Source of the DNA: Seriola aureovittata
Taxonomy: Eukaryota > Chordata > Actinopteri > Carangiformes > Carangidae
Length of the DNA: 64,000 nt
Direction: 5' to 3'
NCBI RefSeq assembly: GCF_021018895.1
Contig: NC_079366.1
Span: 29,515,771-29,579,770, forward strand
Shown here: positions 1 through 27,636 of the stretch, in pieces
Layout of the letters: the number at the start of each line of letters is the position of its first letter
Position numbering within the stretch: position 1 is the first letter of the stretch
The notes under the pieces: generated by a model
What the model saw: only the letters and a program-made list of their open reading frames with translations
What the model was told of the DNA's origin: nothing
Databases searched by the model: none
Made by a program: the position numbers and the translations under genes

Positions 1-149
1 TCTAACAATCAATATAATGCAGATTACACCAAAAACCTTTTGTTTATGGTGGAACCTGGACTAAAACATATCATGGATCACTGCTCCATGAATTTATAAG
101 AAAATCCACTAGCTCAGTTTGACTTGGCAGTATTTGTAAAAACACCTAC

Positions 150-1194
150 TGTCTCGGGACTCTTGGCACACTGGTCCAGATTGTCAAGGCTCCTGCTCAG
201 GTTGCTCCTGGTGAGGACCCGGACCTTGTCATCAAACGGTTCCATTACCTTCAGTACTTTTATTACTTCCTCTTTTGACAGTTGGTCAAAATTGATTGTT
301 GCCCCCAAAATTTCATCCCCTGAAAAGGAAAAATCAAGTGTCTACATAAAACAATAGCTTGTTCCTGACCATTTCCATTTTGTCACAGGTGCAAATCATG
401 CTGTACAATTTAAAGGGTAGTATTTCTTAGACCCTAAACCAGACACCGGCAATACCAGTACATTGGGCACTGGATTTTGTTTAAAGGAATCACCACAGGA
501 AAATCAGCAGAGCAAACAAAGTTTTTAACATTCGACAGAAATGCAATCCATCACAACCCCTCTATAATATATAGCACATTTCTGAACCTTATAATTTCAG
601 TTGATTGTTACTGACTGTTAAAAACTGGACTTTTGAAAATTCTGTACCATTTGCCTTAAAGCTTCACACATAAACAACCAAAAACATTTAATTTAGGCAA
701 TACATATAGCAGGACTATTACATCATATAATGTTTCTTCTGTGTGAAACATACACATTAACACAACCTCTGATTGAGGCAAGTGAACAATGACGTCCTTT
801 AATTTGAAATGCATATTCTTGTGGGGACAGCTAATTAAACTCATAGAGACTTTTACATCTCACTTTCAAAACAATCAAAGGCAATACGGAAAAAAAGCTT
901 AAGACGTAAATGAAGAGTCATACCTTCCCTCAGACCCTGATTGGCTGAGGCCTTGTTGACGCTGGAAATGACCAGCCCACCTTCTTCTGATTGTTCGAGG
1001 GTGAAGGCCTCAGAGAGGCTCCGTCCTCTCTGGTGAGACGGCTGCAAGCAAAGACATTTCATAAAGTGTTTACAACAGAAGCACTTCTCCAAACCTGACT
1101 GAAATATTACGAAAATAAAACAATATGTTGATGTTTCTTACCATGATTCTCGTGTTTCTGTCACACTTGCATGGAAAATCCCCTTTGACTAAAC
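150..1194 (-). CDS. AHNAK-like PDZ-domain gene, 5' coding exons only (partial)
   Basis: Three spliced exons read right to left: 1142-1194, 924-1041 and 150-319, each with AG/GT borders and matching phase (53, 118 and 170 bases). The product contains the segments RGRSLSEAFTLEQSEEGG, then LVISSVNKASANQGLREG, then DEILGATINFDQLSKEEV. This is a PDZ-like fold with the GATI-NFDQL pattern found in the N-terminal PDZ domain of AHNAK-family scaffold proteins. The next exon, usually one giant repeat-rich exon, would lie left of position 1. A possible start is the ATG that forms the last codon of exon 1142-1194, directly before the junction, but the frame is open further upstream in that exon, so an earlier start in an unseen 5' exon is possible. 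AHNAK proteins scaffold membrane and cytoskeletal complexes. Family assignment is from recalled similarity; a periaxin-type paralogue is the main alternative. Confidence 0.6.
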
Positions 1195-4100
1195 CTACGG
1201 AAGAAAATAAAATATTCAGTTAACACATACAGCCACTAAGGGAACATGATATACAGCGGAGCTTTGACATACTGTATGTTTGTAACATGTTAAAGGTTAA
1301 AACAAATAAAAAAAAACAGCCGGAACAGAATTTGGCCTTTAATGACACAGATGAACCAGGAGAATCCAGAAAAACGGATCTTGTCTTGAGAAAACAAATT
1401 TTTCCCATCTATACAGCTGCACACGAACGCACCACTCTGGTAGACTTGAGAGGTTTAACAGTTTTAACTGCAATTGCAAAACTTTGAAAGGAGGAAATAA
1501 GAAATACAAAATAAGAAATACGCAAATAAATTCTGCATTTGGGGAACACTAAAACTTTTATTTTATTAATGTCATTGCTGTAATTACAATTACTATTTAA
1601 TACCATTATACGGTGTATATTAAGGACACAGTATCACTATGGGTTTATCTATCTGTATTTTTCTATACATTATTCAAAGAAATTTACATTTTAGACATTT
1701 CTTTAAAGAAAATTCATCATTATGTTTTACTAATGCTTATGTTGATGTTTACATCTCAGCTCAGTATATTAAGAGTTAATTTAGACCAATATAAATAAAT
1801 GTATTATGAAATTCTCATATTAACACTTGCCCTGAGAGAAAGACATTTGTTCTGAAGATTAAAAAAAAAAAAAAAAGTAGCACAAAACCCTAAGCCTAAA
1901 AGCGAGAGGGTGTCAGTTTTACTGTATGCAGGTAAATAAGCGATACACAGGTAACTCAGCAGGTGCATCTCTCAGGTATTTGAGTTATGGCCTCAGGGCT
2001 GTTGTGTCATAATGCAGGACAACCACGAACAGGTTCAACGAGAGTGCTGCCAACAGGTGTTCTGTTGTTGGGCGTTTCACTTTTGAAAGCACACAAAGTC
2101 AAAATCACCACACCCACTGCTTTCGAGTACAGAAATCCTGCTGGAGCGCTGGCAGACGTCCAAACCCGACGCAGTTTGTTCTATCAGGATCAAGTGAAGT
2201 GATTGAAAAGATGAGTTGGATTAATGAAACTTTGCTCTGTGGCCTCATGAACATAAAAGTATTAAAATTAGGATGCAAATCTGTGATGTGACAGTTTAAA
2301 TTCAGTATTAAAGCAGACAAATTCACAACATAATCACTGTCCCACTATAGCAACAGATATACAGTGTGATCAGCCAATAAATTAACACTAACAATAATTA
2401 TTGCAGTAATGATCTCAAAATCAATATATTTATATACATTTACTACATAAAATTAAAAAATAATGTTCTTTTTAGGTGAAATTATAGAGAAAACTACAAT
2501 ACTTTACAGAAATAACTGCAGTCAGGTTTTTAAGATGTCAAGCTGGGACAGATTTGGGTAAATGGCAACTCAATGATGAACCTGCACATCCCCACATGAG
2601 AATTTTATACAGTTATAATTGTATTGTAAGACAGAACAATGATGACTGATATTGATTCAATCAAACCCCCAATATAAAAATGTATATATGAAAGGTTCCT
2701 ATATACTGAAAAATGTGGTTTTAAAGTTTACAAAACTTTGTTAGTTGGTGGTTTTGTGTAAAAATGTATCATGTGTCTTCCAGACTAATTACCCTCCATT
2801 TATTATGTGACACAAAATATTACCATCAATCAGAATTTGGTATTTAGATCATGTTACACCTTCGGCTGCAGCTGAGCAAAGGAAGCTTCTGATTTACTAC
2901 TGAGAAAGTTAAACATTAAACATGTACACACAGGTAAAGCCAAAGTGCACGTGCCTGCAGTTATAAAGATGAAAACATTCAGTTGGAAAGCAGCTGGACG
3001 AAAAACAGGAGGTGGAAGAAGAGAGGGAAGTGAAAACGGACTGTGTGTGTTTTCAAAATAAAAACTAATTTTGTTCCACAATAAAGTGACATGCATCCAC
3101 AGAAGGAGCAAAGGTCATGAGAGTCGAGGCTGAGGCTTGACAGAAACCACCTGGATGATGACACCAGAAACTGGAAACGCCACCCACTGTCAATCGGCAC
3201 TGCACAGGGTGAAGCTCACAGCTGAAGAGAAAACTTATAAACTGACCTCAGGATCCCATCAGGCAGGTGTTTCGGTCAACATCTGGCTTCCGTGTCGTTG
3301 AAACTGTCTTTGTGTCAGTCCATGCTGTTTGTCTCCGCAGGTTGAAACTGAGGAGAGGAGCGCAGGTCAGGTGTACCAATACCTCACCTGAAGCAGACGA
3401 ACAGGTTCAAGTCTTAAAGGTCCCGCCTCCATTAACTGTCGGACACAGACACACACCCATTCACATCACACGCCCTCATCCTAACACACCTTGACTACCC
3501 CATGCCCGCGGCCCGTATGCATACAAACACACACGTAAGCAGACAATCACACAAATTGAATCTCTGGCGCCCTTTTTCCTCATATGTCAACTTACCTGTT
3601 CCCACATGCACATCTATGCTTTGTACACACACACACAAATTAAAAACCAGCATTAAAGCTGAAACCTTGACTTTGAAGAACCACAAATCATGAAGCAAAC
3701 ACTCCCCCGTCAACATGAGAAACACGCTGACCTGAGCCAAGGGAGCGGCAGGCATTCACTGTGTGAGTCACTGATTACTGGCACAAAGACAGCAGTCTGA
3801 TTGAATCTGGATAGACAGAAAAAAATTAAAATAAAAGTTCAGCTGCATTCAAACAGTCATTATATAATCTCCATATGGGCTCCGATGTTATGTAAGCACA
3901 TCAATGTTTTCAGGTGACCCAGCTGAAATAAAACCGGTAAGACGGCAATGTTTTATAACCGATTAAGCAGTTTTTTAAATTATCGTTATAGTTTTATTAC
4001 TAATGTGCACTTAATTATAAAGTACTTTGTTGACAGGACAAAAAACAACAAACAAGAAAATTATTATTAAACATTTCAATGTAAATATTTCACACAGTAT

Positions 4101-5905
4101 CGTCACATTGCACAAACAGTAGGTCTGGTGGCTCTGAGATATTCATCTGACATTGCAACACCAGTCATACAATCCTTTCAATCAATGCTTGAATTTAAAT
4201 AATTTAATTCAAAGTTTACATCAGAGCTGCAACAATTAATTGATAAATTGATTCGTCAATCAAAAGACAATGAACTCTCAATTACACACTAATTGTGAGT
4301 CATTTTTCAGGCAAAAATGCGCAAAAATTTGATCTTTTCGGTTCTCAAATGTTAGAATTTGCTGCTTTTCTTGGTCTTAAAGTGAATATTTTATATGGTT
4401 TTGACTGTTGATGAGACAAAAAAGACATTTAATGACGTCTCCTTCTGCTCGAGGATATTGTGATGGGCTTTTTCTGCTGTTTCTTTTATAGACTGAACAA
4501 TTAATCAAAAATAATCCATAGTTGCAGCTCTAGTTGGCAAACTGTATGTCCCTGAAACATCCCAATATAGAATAAAACAGTCAGGGTGATTAAAAAAAAG
4601 AAAATTAAGAGCTTCATATTAGTATCAAAGGCCTTGAATTAAGCAGTGAATTAAAGGCTTTTCAGCGTCTTGCAGGACTGCACATGGCTGCACGCTGGCG
4701 ATACATCTGACATGAACCAAAAGTTTTTCAAAATCGTTTCTTTCAGTTATAATTTACTGTTAAAGAAAAAGTAATTACTCATACATTTATTGACTGCCTA
4801 CACAGAAATAGACCGGGTAATTTCATGCATTGCATCATGTTTATCAACAGAGATGTAGAGTAGTGTGTCATCACCATGGCAACAGAAATCAACATTATGT
4901 TCACTGAAGATATCGACCAATAAATACATGTTTAACTAAAAAGCAGGGGACCAAAGCAGCTTCCCTGAGGAACACCAAATTACACTATATGTTGTTATTT
5001 CTATGACATTCAGCCTGATCTCCAGGACTATTGCATGTATTTATAACAATGTTCAGTGGCTGGCCTCAGAGCTGAGGTAGCTAGAACAGATCTAGGGTCA
5101 GGTAACTGTGCCCTTAAATCCATGTTGCTCCAGGTGGATGGATGAAGATTATTTCAACATGCAAAACGACAACACTTCATTGAGGATAGATGTTGATTTA
5201 AACCCTCATTTAACATGAAAAAGAATAAAAAATACTATATAACAGTACGTTTAGAGAGACTATCTGACCCATCATTAACTCCCACTTTAAAGAAGCAACA
5301 TTGAGAATACAGATTACTGACATACAGATTCATATTAGAGTTGGACTGATGTTGTTTCAAACCTGCAGTGTCGTCTGGCCTCTCCTTTACCTGTATGCTG
5401 ATATTTTTTTGCATTAAGAGCTGTAATAAATCCAGAGAAAGTGTAAAACAGAAGCTGAGGATTTTAAATAAAACTTATTTCTACAGTCTGGGTTTCAGTG
5501 GAGAGCGTTACACATCTGTATAATTTAGATTTAAATGTAACATGCCAGGCAGCAAAATTTCCCCCTCAGCTAACAGAGGGAATACATTTTTATATTTCTT
5601 CCTTTTCGCATCTTAAATTATTTCCAAAATATTCCAAGATGAGCACAACTACTGTTCCCCTTAAGAAACCATATAAAGATTAAAGGAGCCTATGAAACAG
5701 CAGAACATAATGGCCCCAAATAAAACAATAAACAATCCATACGTTAAAAAAAGAACAGACTGCCGGAGAGTTTTACATAAGTTACCTGCTTGTACTAATA
5801 AATTATAACAATTCTTAGCAAGAGAAATATGCAGTGTAACAAGCAGGTAGAAAAACAAACCTGTACCACTTGGAAAGCCACACACTCTAAACTTTGAAAC
5901 AATCA
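1195..5905. other. Intergenic stretch / possible 5' intron and promoter of the AHNAK-like gene
   Basis: No conserved coding exon was recognised on either strand. The stretch is AT-rich and holds a poly(A) run near 1860-1876, a terminal-inverted-repeat element at 4222-4533, and a stretch around 4855-5110 that reads like the 3' tail of an old non-LTR retrotransposon. The untranslated first exon and promoter of the AHNAK-like gene should lie somewhere here, but I cannot place them. Confidence 0.5.
4222..4533. mobile_element. MITE-like element with terminal inverted repeats
   Basis: The left end begins with CAGAGCTGCAAC and the right end finishes with GTTGCAGCTCTAG, which are inverted copies of each other about 310 bases apart. 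The interior is non-coding and AT-rich, with ATTAATTGATAAATTGATT-type sequence typical of a very abundant teleost non-autonomous DNA transposon family. Decayed relatives with the same ATTAATC/TTGATAA wording occur near 40995-41110, 54660-54745 and 59760-59960. No clear target-site duplication was seen. Confidence 0.6.
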
Positions 5906-5911
5906 TTTATT
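5906..5911 (-). terminator. Candidate poly(A) signal of abcc10
   Basis: TTTATT on the plus strand reads AATAAA on the minus strand, about 395 bases past the abcc10 stop codon. It is the first canonical hexamer I noticed downstream, giving a 3' UTR of ordinary length. Usage is not shown by the sequence. Confidence 0.4.
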
Positions 5912-6304
5912 TAAGCTCATAAAAGTCGTAGCTAACGATCTAAGGACGGCTCAGTCTTTTCAAGCTGAAATACACGATTGCATTGAAGTCGTGAGTGTTC
6001 AACTTTCCAATTATGATATTGTAGTTTTTCACTCAGCTCAACAAGAACATAATTCTGGGGACGACGATGCTGTTTTACCATTAAAAATAATCAATTTAAA
6101 GAAACTAAATGTCAAAAAAACATATTAGACCATAAAAGGAAATATTGTCAGTTTAAAGATGTGATGCTAAAGTTGTAAATGTGCGGGAAGAAGGACGGCG
6201 CTGACAAAGGAAGCGAGTTCTCAGCAAACTTCTCCCGGATCAAGTAAAAAAATATATCTTCAGATTTCTGAAAAACTCCCTCCTCAGTGTCTCTCGGTCG
6301 TCTC

Positions 6305-21638
<15,334 letters not shown>

Positions 21639-22599
21639 CCCTCCTCCTATTTGACCGCCGTCATTCTAGAAAACGTCTGGAGAGCGAAAAAAAACAAAAC
21701 AACATGAACTACCAGGATTTTAGAGGGAGTAAACGGAGACACTAGTTAATCTTCTAACCAGCGTTATGAAAAGAATCAGATCTCCCAGAGGTGTGTGTCT
21801 GCCTTAGAGGCTGAGATGTGAGTTAAAGTGCAGGTAAAAAGGTGGGAAACTACGATACTGTACGGACGGACCAAAAGAAAAAAATCCCCGGTGTTCACTA
21901 TCAAAAATGTCAAGTATTAAAGGTTGGAATCAAATTCTTAGTCAGAGACTTTGGTTTTTTTATCCTTTAATGAGATCGTTCATAACTTAGCTTATTTTTG
22001 TTTTATTACTTTTATTCAGGCAAGGTTCTTTTACAGCTGATTGTGTTGGAAAAACTTGCCACATTTTGTAAATTTATTGTCCTAGGTAGAAAAACATGTT
22101 TATATTCCTGAGACTAAGGCATCGATAAATGTTTTGACATTTTTATTAAAGCAGGATCTCCAGCTCTGCTCCATTCATTCTCATAAATCCTCAGTTCACA
22201 TCGTGTTTGAAACTATCAGTTAATGAATGACAATAAAAGCCCATGTTTTGATGGTTTCTATATTCTTCTCTAGACTGTTTAACTAATGTAAACAGACTTT
22301 TCCTGATTGGCCTGTTTTTCTGGTTCATCTTTTGTTGTAAGGAACTCAGGTGAGTCCATCGGGCCACAACTGGTGGCCTACAAATACAAGGTACCGTTAA
22401 GATTGAACCATTTCCAAGCAGAGGACAGGGTTAACTTGAATAACAAAATTAAAATACACATCTACAGCGACCACGGTGTTAATTTTCCGGGCTGCATGTG
22501 TTTCAGCACTGACCTTTAACCAGAAAAGCAGAAGAAGAAAGAAAGAAAGACACAGATATCAGAAGGTTTCTCTTGACTGGAAGTGACCTGCTGCAAACA

Positions 22600-22860
22600 C
22601 AAATGTAAACAGTGAGGCTAGCTAACTAGCTTAGCTAACAAAATATCAAACTGTTCAGCTTGTTTAACCAGCGCCGCCATGTTAACAATATATAATATAA
22701 TAATACTACGTAAGTAAAACACTAACGAGTCCGACCAGTGCAAAATAAAACTCAATGATACGATATAATTAAGATAAACAACCTTTAACTATCACCAGCT
22801 CTCAACTAGCTGACAGCACACACTCCCGTCCATCCCTGATGACGTACGCGACTAGCTTTT
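22600..22860 (-). promoter_or_regulatory. Probable abcc10 promoter / untranslated first-exon region
   Basis: The abcc10 coding exon 1 begins behind a splice acceptor, so transcription must start further right. This stretch ends in a CRE-like TGACGTAC (22840-22847) and contains repeated GCTAGC/GCTAAC words. The exact start site and the donor of the untranslated exon could not be assigned. Confidence 0.3.
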
Positions 22861-23097
22861 CAAAATAAAAGTCAAACGGAAAAGCAAAGGGTTAGAGTTA
22901 GCTGCAGCATTTAAAAAGGATTATAGCGAAAAGGTAATAAAATAAATAAACGAATAATAATAATAAAGATACATGGCGGAACAAGCTCTTACAAAGAAAA
23001 GCTTAGGATTAAACTCTCAAATTCAAGTTTTTTTTGATAATTTATCCCAAAAGTGTGTGACAGCAGAAATTAAATGAGGCAAAAATGGTTTGAGTTC

Positions 23098-23103
23098 TTT
23101 ATT
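23098..23103 (-). terminator. Candidate distal poly(A) signal of sp2
   Basis: TTTATT on plus is AATAAA on minus, just left of which the sequence changes to abcc10 upstream DNA. It would imply a roughly 4 kb 3' UTR that runs through a LINE remnant, so a nearer, non-canonical signal is quite possible. Confidence 0.25.
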
Positions 23104-25439
23104 GAGGGGGTGACTGTAAAAAAGGAGCAAACTTTATGTTTTAGCACCTTTATACAAGTTATAAAATGAATTGCTGGTTCTCTGGGTTCTCCAGATGTAC
23201 ACAAGAAATTGGCTGCAGAACATTATATGACAGACGGGCTCGGAGAAGGAGAAGCATTTAATTCACAGAAACCAAGCAATAGAAATGTCTTAATTTGGAA
23301 AATCTTATTATGTTTAATTACAATCAAGATTAAATTTACAAATTTTGGAACCTGGGATTTTAAACAGTGCACATGACATTAGCATGTAACATAAGTTAAA
23401 AACACAAAAGGAATTTTATAAATGTTGTTACCTGGAATTAGACAGAAAAAGAACATTATTAAATACTGGGTGCAGCTATCTAAGGCATCTTTAATTCAAT
23501 AGAAAAAAGATCTAGAAGTCTTATACAAAGCAGGAATGAAGCTATACAATGTCACATTATATTTTATTCCTTACACACTGTACAAAGTCCATTTCCTTCA
23601 GGGCTGGCCACGCCAATCACAACACTAGGCAGCTTAACTCTTGTTTTTCAATATCCTACATTTACTGTGTCTACCAGACACACACTGTATTTACATATTT
23701 AGACATGAAATACAAACATAAATATGAGCAGGCTCTGTCTATCCATCCCAATGGCATCGCATGTCTTCAGACACATTTAAAAAAATACACCAAATATTGG
23801 CCACCTAAGCTTTACATCGACTGTTGCCCCCCCTTGAAGCACTTCACAAAACTGGTTCAAAGTGCTTTAAAAGTAAATCTGACTTGACCTGAGCTTTTTG
23901 GTCAAATTTCTCTGTTGTGTAAAGAGAAGTAGTTGTTGGATAGTGTCTAGCAAGGCTGCACCATCCATTGAACATGTATGTCACAGTATTAAAACACGCC
24001 ACAGTGAAAACTCAACTACCTGCTGTCTGATGGCACTGAGCTAATTTGACCAAAGAGCTTTTTTAATAATCGTCTGTCGGTGTATTTCTTAAATAGAAGG
24101 AACTCTGATACAAATCCAGGCTTCGAACTGACTGATGACCTGTTAGTGAAAGGTCACTACATCTTCATTATATCAAAAACGATATAAGCAACAGTATGTT
24201 TGCTGTAAAGCAAATTATATTTAAGTAACTTGTGTGAATACTGTACAGTAGGCCTAATGCTGGTCATCAGTATATCAACAAAAACTTCTCAAGTGTAAAT
24301 TCAGAATTAAAGCTATCACATAGCTGGAAAAAATCATGTACAAAGTAACTGATCGAAGGCCTGAGAAAGCTTTTTTTTTTTTCCTTTTTTTGCATTTTGT
24401 GACGTGATTGTCAATTCAGGCCAAACAATTGGGAATTCAATCATATTTACAGCAATGCATAGGCTACAAATCACCAAATCAAAACTGTAAAGCAGAATAG
24501 CAGAGTTACCCTGGAATTTTGTTGTTCTTTTTTTTATAAGTACACAAGGAGTGGCAAGTACGGCTGAGTATCGTTTGGTACAGGTACCAACTTTTCACTT
24601 TTTTTGGACACCTTTCTTTGAGAAGTCAAACATATTTTTCTAAAATAAAATATACGCCACGATAAAAAACTTCTTCGGTTAACAAAAGAAGTAGAAGTTG
24701 TTGAGTTGATATTAAAGATAAATGTAACAAGAAACCATTAAAGAACTTAAATAGAATACTGTCTGAAAGTAGAAAAATGGGATTAAACAACAAGTAAAGA
24801 ATATGGATTTGGCCGAACATTTGGTGCCTCATTACTCCACCTCTCAGATACACACAGACACATTTCAGTACCAAAAAATATTGAAGTTTGACACCCAGCC
24901 CTTGATGTGAGCGTACCTGTTGTGGTATCCAAGCTAGATAACCAACTATACAGCAACCTTGGTTGGATCTCAGAGAGAAAAGAGTAGTATGAGCGGGTTT
25001 ATCACCAGGCGACAGACGCCTCTAATCACTAATATTTCACTGAATTTAATCCTTAGCACCTGGAGACTCAAGAAAACTCTTAGATCTTGTTTCTCAAACT
25101 TTTAAAAACTCTTGGATTTGGGTTAGGGGCATTAACTCAGCCCCATCGCCGTTGACAACACAGGAAATTAAGGTGTTTTTTTGCAGCACTTCTCTAAAGG
25201 TAGAGAATTTTAGGTAGTATACATACTGTAGTTTCATACGTCAAAATCATCAATTTCCTTGGACATCATCACGACCACACAACTTGGACTTGTTATTGGT
25301 ACAGCCTGCCACGAATGTTTCATCTATAGAAAAACATCAACAGAAAAAAAGAAAACCCAACATGGATCCACATAGTCTTATCGGTTACAAAACTATCCGT
25401 AAAAACCGCAATTTTTTATATTTATGTTTCTAACAGTGC

Positions 25440-26290
25440 CTCCTTCACATCTTTAGATAGATAGAGTCCTCCACTCATCTGAGACGTTATTAATGATCTC
25501 TTCCTTGTGGTTAACAAAAGATGACATCCTACTTTCCTTGATCACAACACAGCTTTTGATATGGTTGATTAAACACTGCATAATCACTTGGAAAATTTGG
25601 TGGGGCAGGTAAATTTAAAATTCTCTTAAATCTGGTGTTCCACAAGGATCAATCCTTGGTCCTCTATTATTCTCCATTAGTATATACTGAAATCATCATA
25701 GTGTTGATTTTGAAGATATGAACATTTATTTGATGTACCAATAAAAACTGGGAAAGTCAAGTCCCTTCAAAAGCCTCAACTTTTTAAGATTTTAGATTTA
25801 TTCTGTAACATTTAACATCCTTGAAATTTGTTCTGTACCATCATTTTCGTTGCGTTCAGATCACTGCATGTGACTCTTCCCCAAGACACCAACACAATCC
25901 TCCATCTCCAGCAGCTCTTTGCTTGTGGCATGTTTGTTTGTAAATTGATATTAACAACAACTTTTAAGGCACAGTGACTTCTGGCCCCGAACTGCAGATT
26001 TAACCATTTCCAAGTCTGAACTGAGTGTTGTTGTTTTGTTCTGATCAGAGATACCAGACGTTGTATTGCCTCATCTGTACCCTCAAAGCAAATTAGTACA
26101 TGTGTTAATTGGTTCTTTTATATCCTCTTCATATTTCTGCTGTAAATTTTTTCACCTCGTTTTTTAACTTTAACTTTCATTTAGTCTTTTTCTTTTTTAT
26201 TTTACATGCCTACTTTGTAAATCAATTTGGAACAATTGTATGGAAAAAATGTTATAAATAGTTTATTAACATTATTAATATTATGTTTAA
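25440..26290 (+). mobile_element. Degraded L2/CR1-type LINE reverse-transcriptase remnant
   Basis: Broken reading frames still show LDHNTAFDMVD (25538-25570), a version of the LD--AAFDTVDH motif, and SGVPQGSILGPLLFSISIY (from 25631), the classic reverse-transcriptase block. A third stretch resembles the LPLKPG-K-SLQ region. Stops and frameshifts occur between blocks, so it is dead. The AT-rich tail to about 26290 fits a LINE 3' end. Confidence 0.7.
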
Positions 26291-26907
26291 TAGTATGGAT
26301 TTACACACTTTAAAAATAGCCAATGTAAACTTCTAATGATCTTCAAAAGTCTTGCGGTGGGGAGTTTTTTATAACGATTCTCAACTTTTTTCAGTAAAAC
26401 ACAAATAACTTAAAACAAAATTACCAATCCACTGAGGTAAAAACACATTTCTCACATTTCTGATAAATTTACAAAACACAGTGTTAAATTATTTTCCTTT
26501 TTTGGTTCTTGTCGGCCAATTTCTCAGAGCTCTTGTCCCAGTGTTCCACAATTAAACCAAAAAAAAACAAGAAACAGGCAGGATTTAGGGGCAGAAAAAC
26601 AAAACCACAGAGATGGAAACTGTGACTGGAGTCCTGTGGTCTTGGGTGTTGGTGTCTGAATAATTCTGTGTATGTTCTTCCGCAAGAGAAGTTCATAAAT
26701 AAGCAAGAAGAGTTAAGCATCTCAATCTGAAGCCTCGCCGTCTCGTCTTCTCGCATGTTCAGTTTGAGCTGGTTCTGGCCTCGACTCAGACCAGAGAGAA
26801 AAACAAAACAAAAAAAAAATCTATTATTAATAAATTTGCTGGATCAGTTTGAAGTCCACCAGGAAGGATTTCTTTGTACACCACTCTACACAGTGTCCTA
26901 GAGGAGC

Positions 26908-26930
26908 GGGGGGGGGGGGGGGGGGGGGGG
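26908..26930. repeat. G23 homopolymer (C23 in sp2 mRNA)
   Basis: Twenty-three G in a row, about 145 bases past the sp2 stop codon, so it should be a poly(C) run in the sp2 3' UTR. Confidence 0.9.
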
Positions 26931-27075
26931 TATAGGGACTGTTATTTGGAGTATTTCCCATTATGGGATAAGTCACACACACTCCATCGGTGTCGTCTCC
27001 TCTACGCCTCCTTCCTCTAACTCAGTCTTTAGTCTCCGAGAGTTTGTCTGCGTATATACTCAGTATACAGCCGGC

Positions 27076-27636
27076 TCACAGGTTCTTGGTGTTTATGTGA
27101 GTCTTATAATGCTTCGCCAGGTGGTCACTCCTCATGAAGCGTTTCTGACACTGGCTGCACTCAAAGCGCTTGTCTCCTGCGGGGGAAACAAAGGAGAAAG
27201 TGAGAGGAGTCATGTAATGTTTTAACATCAGATTAATGGGGGAAAGTTTCACTATCATTTCACAGAGAGGGTGAACATGCAGCGCCTCAACTGTGTAATT
27301 AAGCCTGTTAAAATGAATAATTATTTATTCTCATTTGTAAACTCTTCTTCCATATTTTAACTTCCGTTCTTAGTTTAACCATCATATGATTTTATAACTC
27401 TGCGTGTTTGTGTTCACATGTGTGCTTCAGCGTCTACAGCACCTGTGTGCGTCCTGGCGTGCCGCTGCAGCTCGTCGCTGCGTGTGAAACGTTTGCCGCA
27501 GAAAACCCAGTTGCAGACGAAGGGCCTCTCGCCGGTGTGAAGCCGGACGTGAGCTCTGAGCAGCGACGTTTTCCTGAACGTCTTCTCACAGCCGGGGACA
27601 TGACAGATGTGCTTCCTCTTCCCCACCTCCCCGGGC
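27076..27636 (-). CDS. sp2: sp2 zinc-finger exons 7 and 8
   Basis: Exon 7 (27443-27636) carries fingers 1 and 2, and exon 8 (27076-27176) carries finger 3 and the stop. The junction falls in the TGDKRF linker between fingers 2 and 3, as in mammalian SP2. The short tail after H600 is INTKNL, almost the mammalian VTKNL ending. All twelve zinc ligands are present. Confidence 0.97.

Larger units (their letters stand above)
22861..27075 (-). other. sp2 3' UTR and sp2-abcc10 intergenic DNA
   Basis: No conserved coding sequence was found. The part next to 27075 is the sp2 3' UTR; minus-strand AATAAA signals occur at 23098-23103 and 23563-23568, so its length is uncertain. The stretch also holds a 23-base poly(G) run and a degraded LINE (25440-26290). 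Confidence 0.5.

Noticed and set aside
23549..23887. 112-codon plus-strand ORF downstream of sp2
   Set aside because: Composition is that of random AT-rich DNA; no homologue recognised and no neighbouring exon.
25440..26290. Active LINE
   Set aside because: The reverse-transcriptase blocks are interrupted by stops and frameshifts, so it is only a relic.
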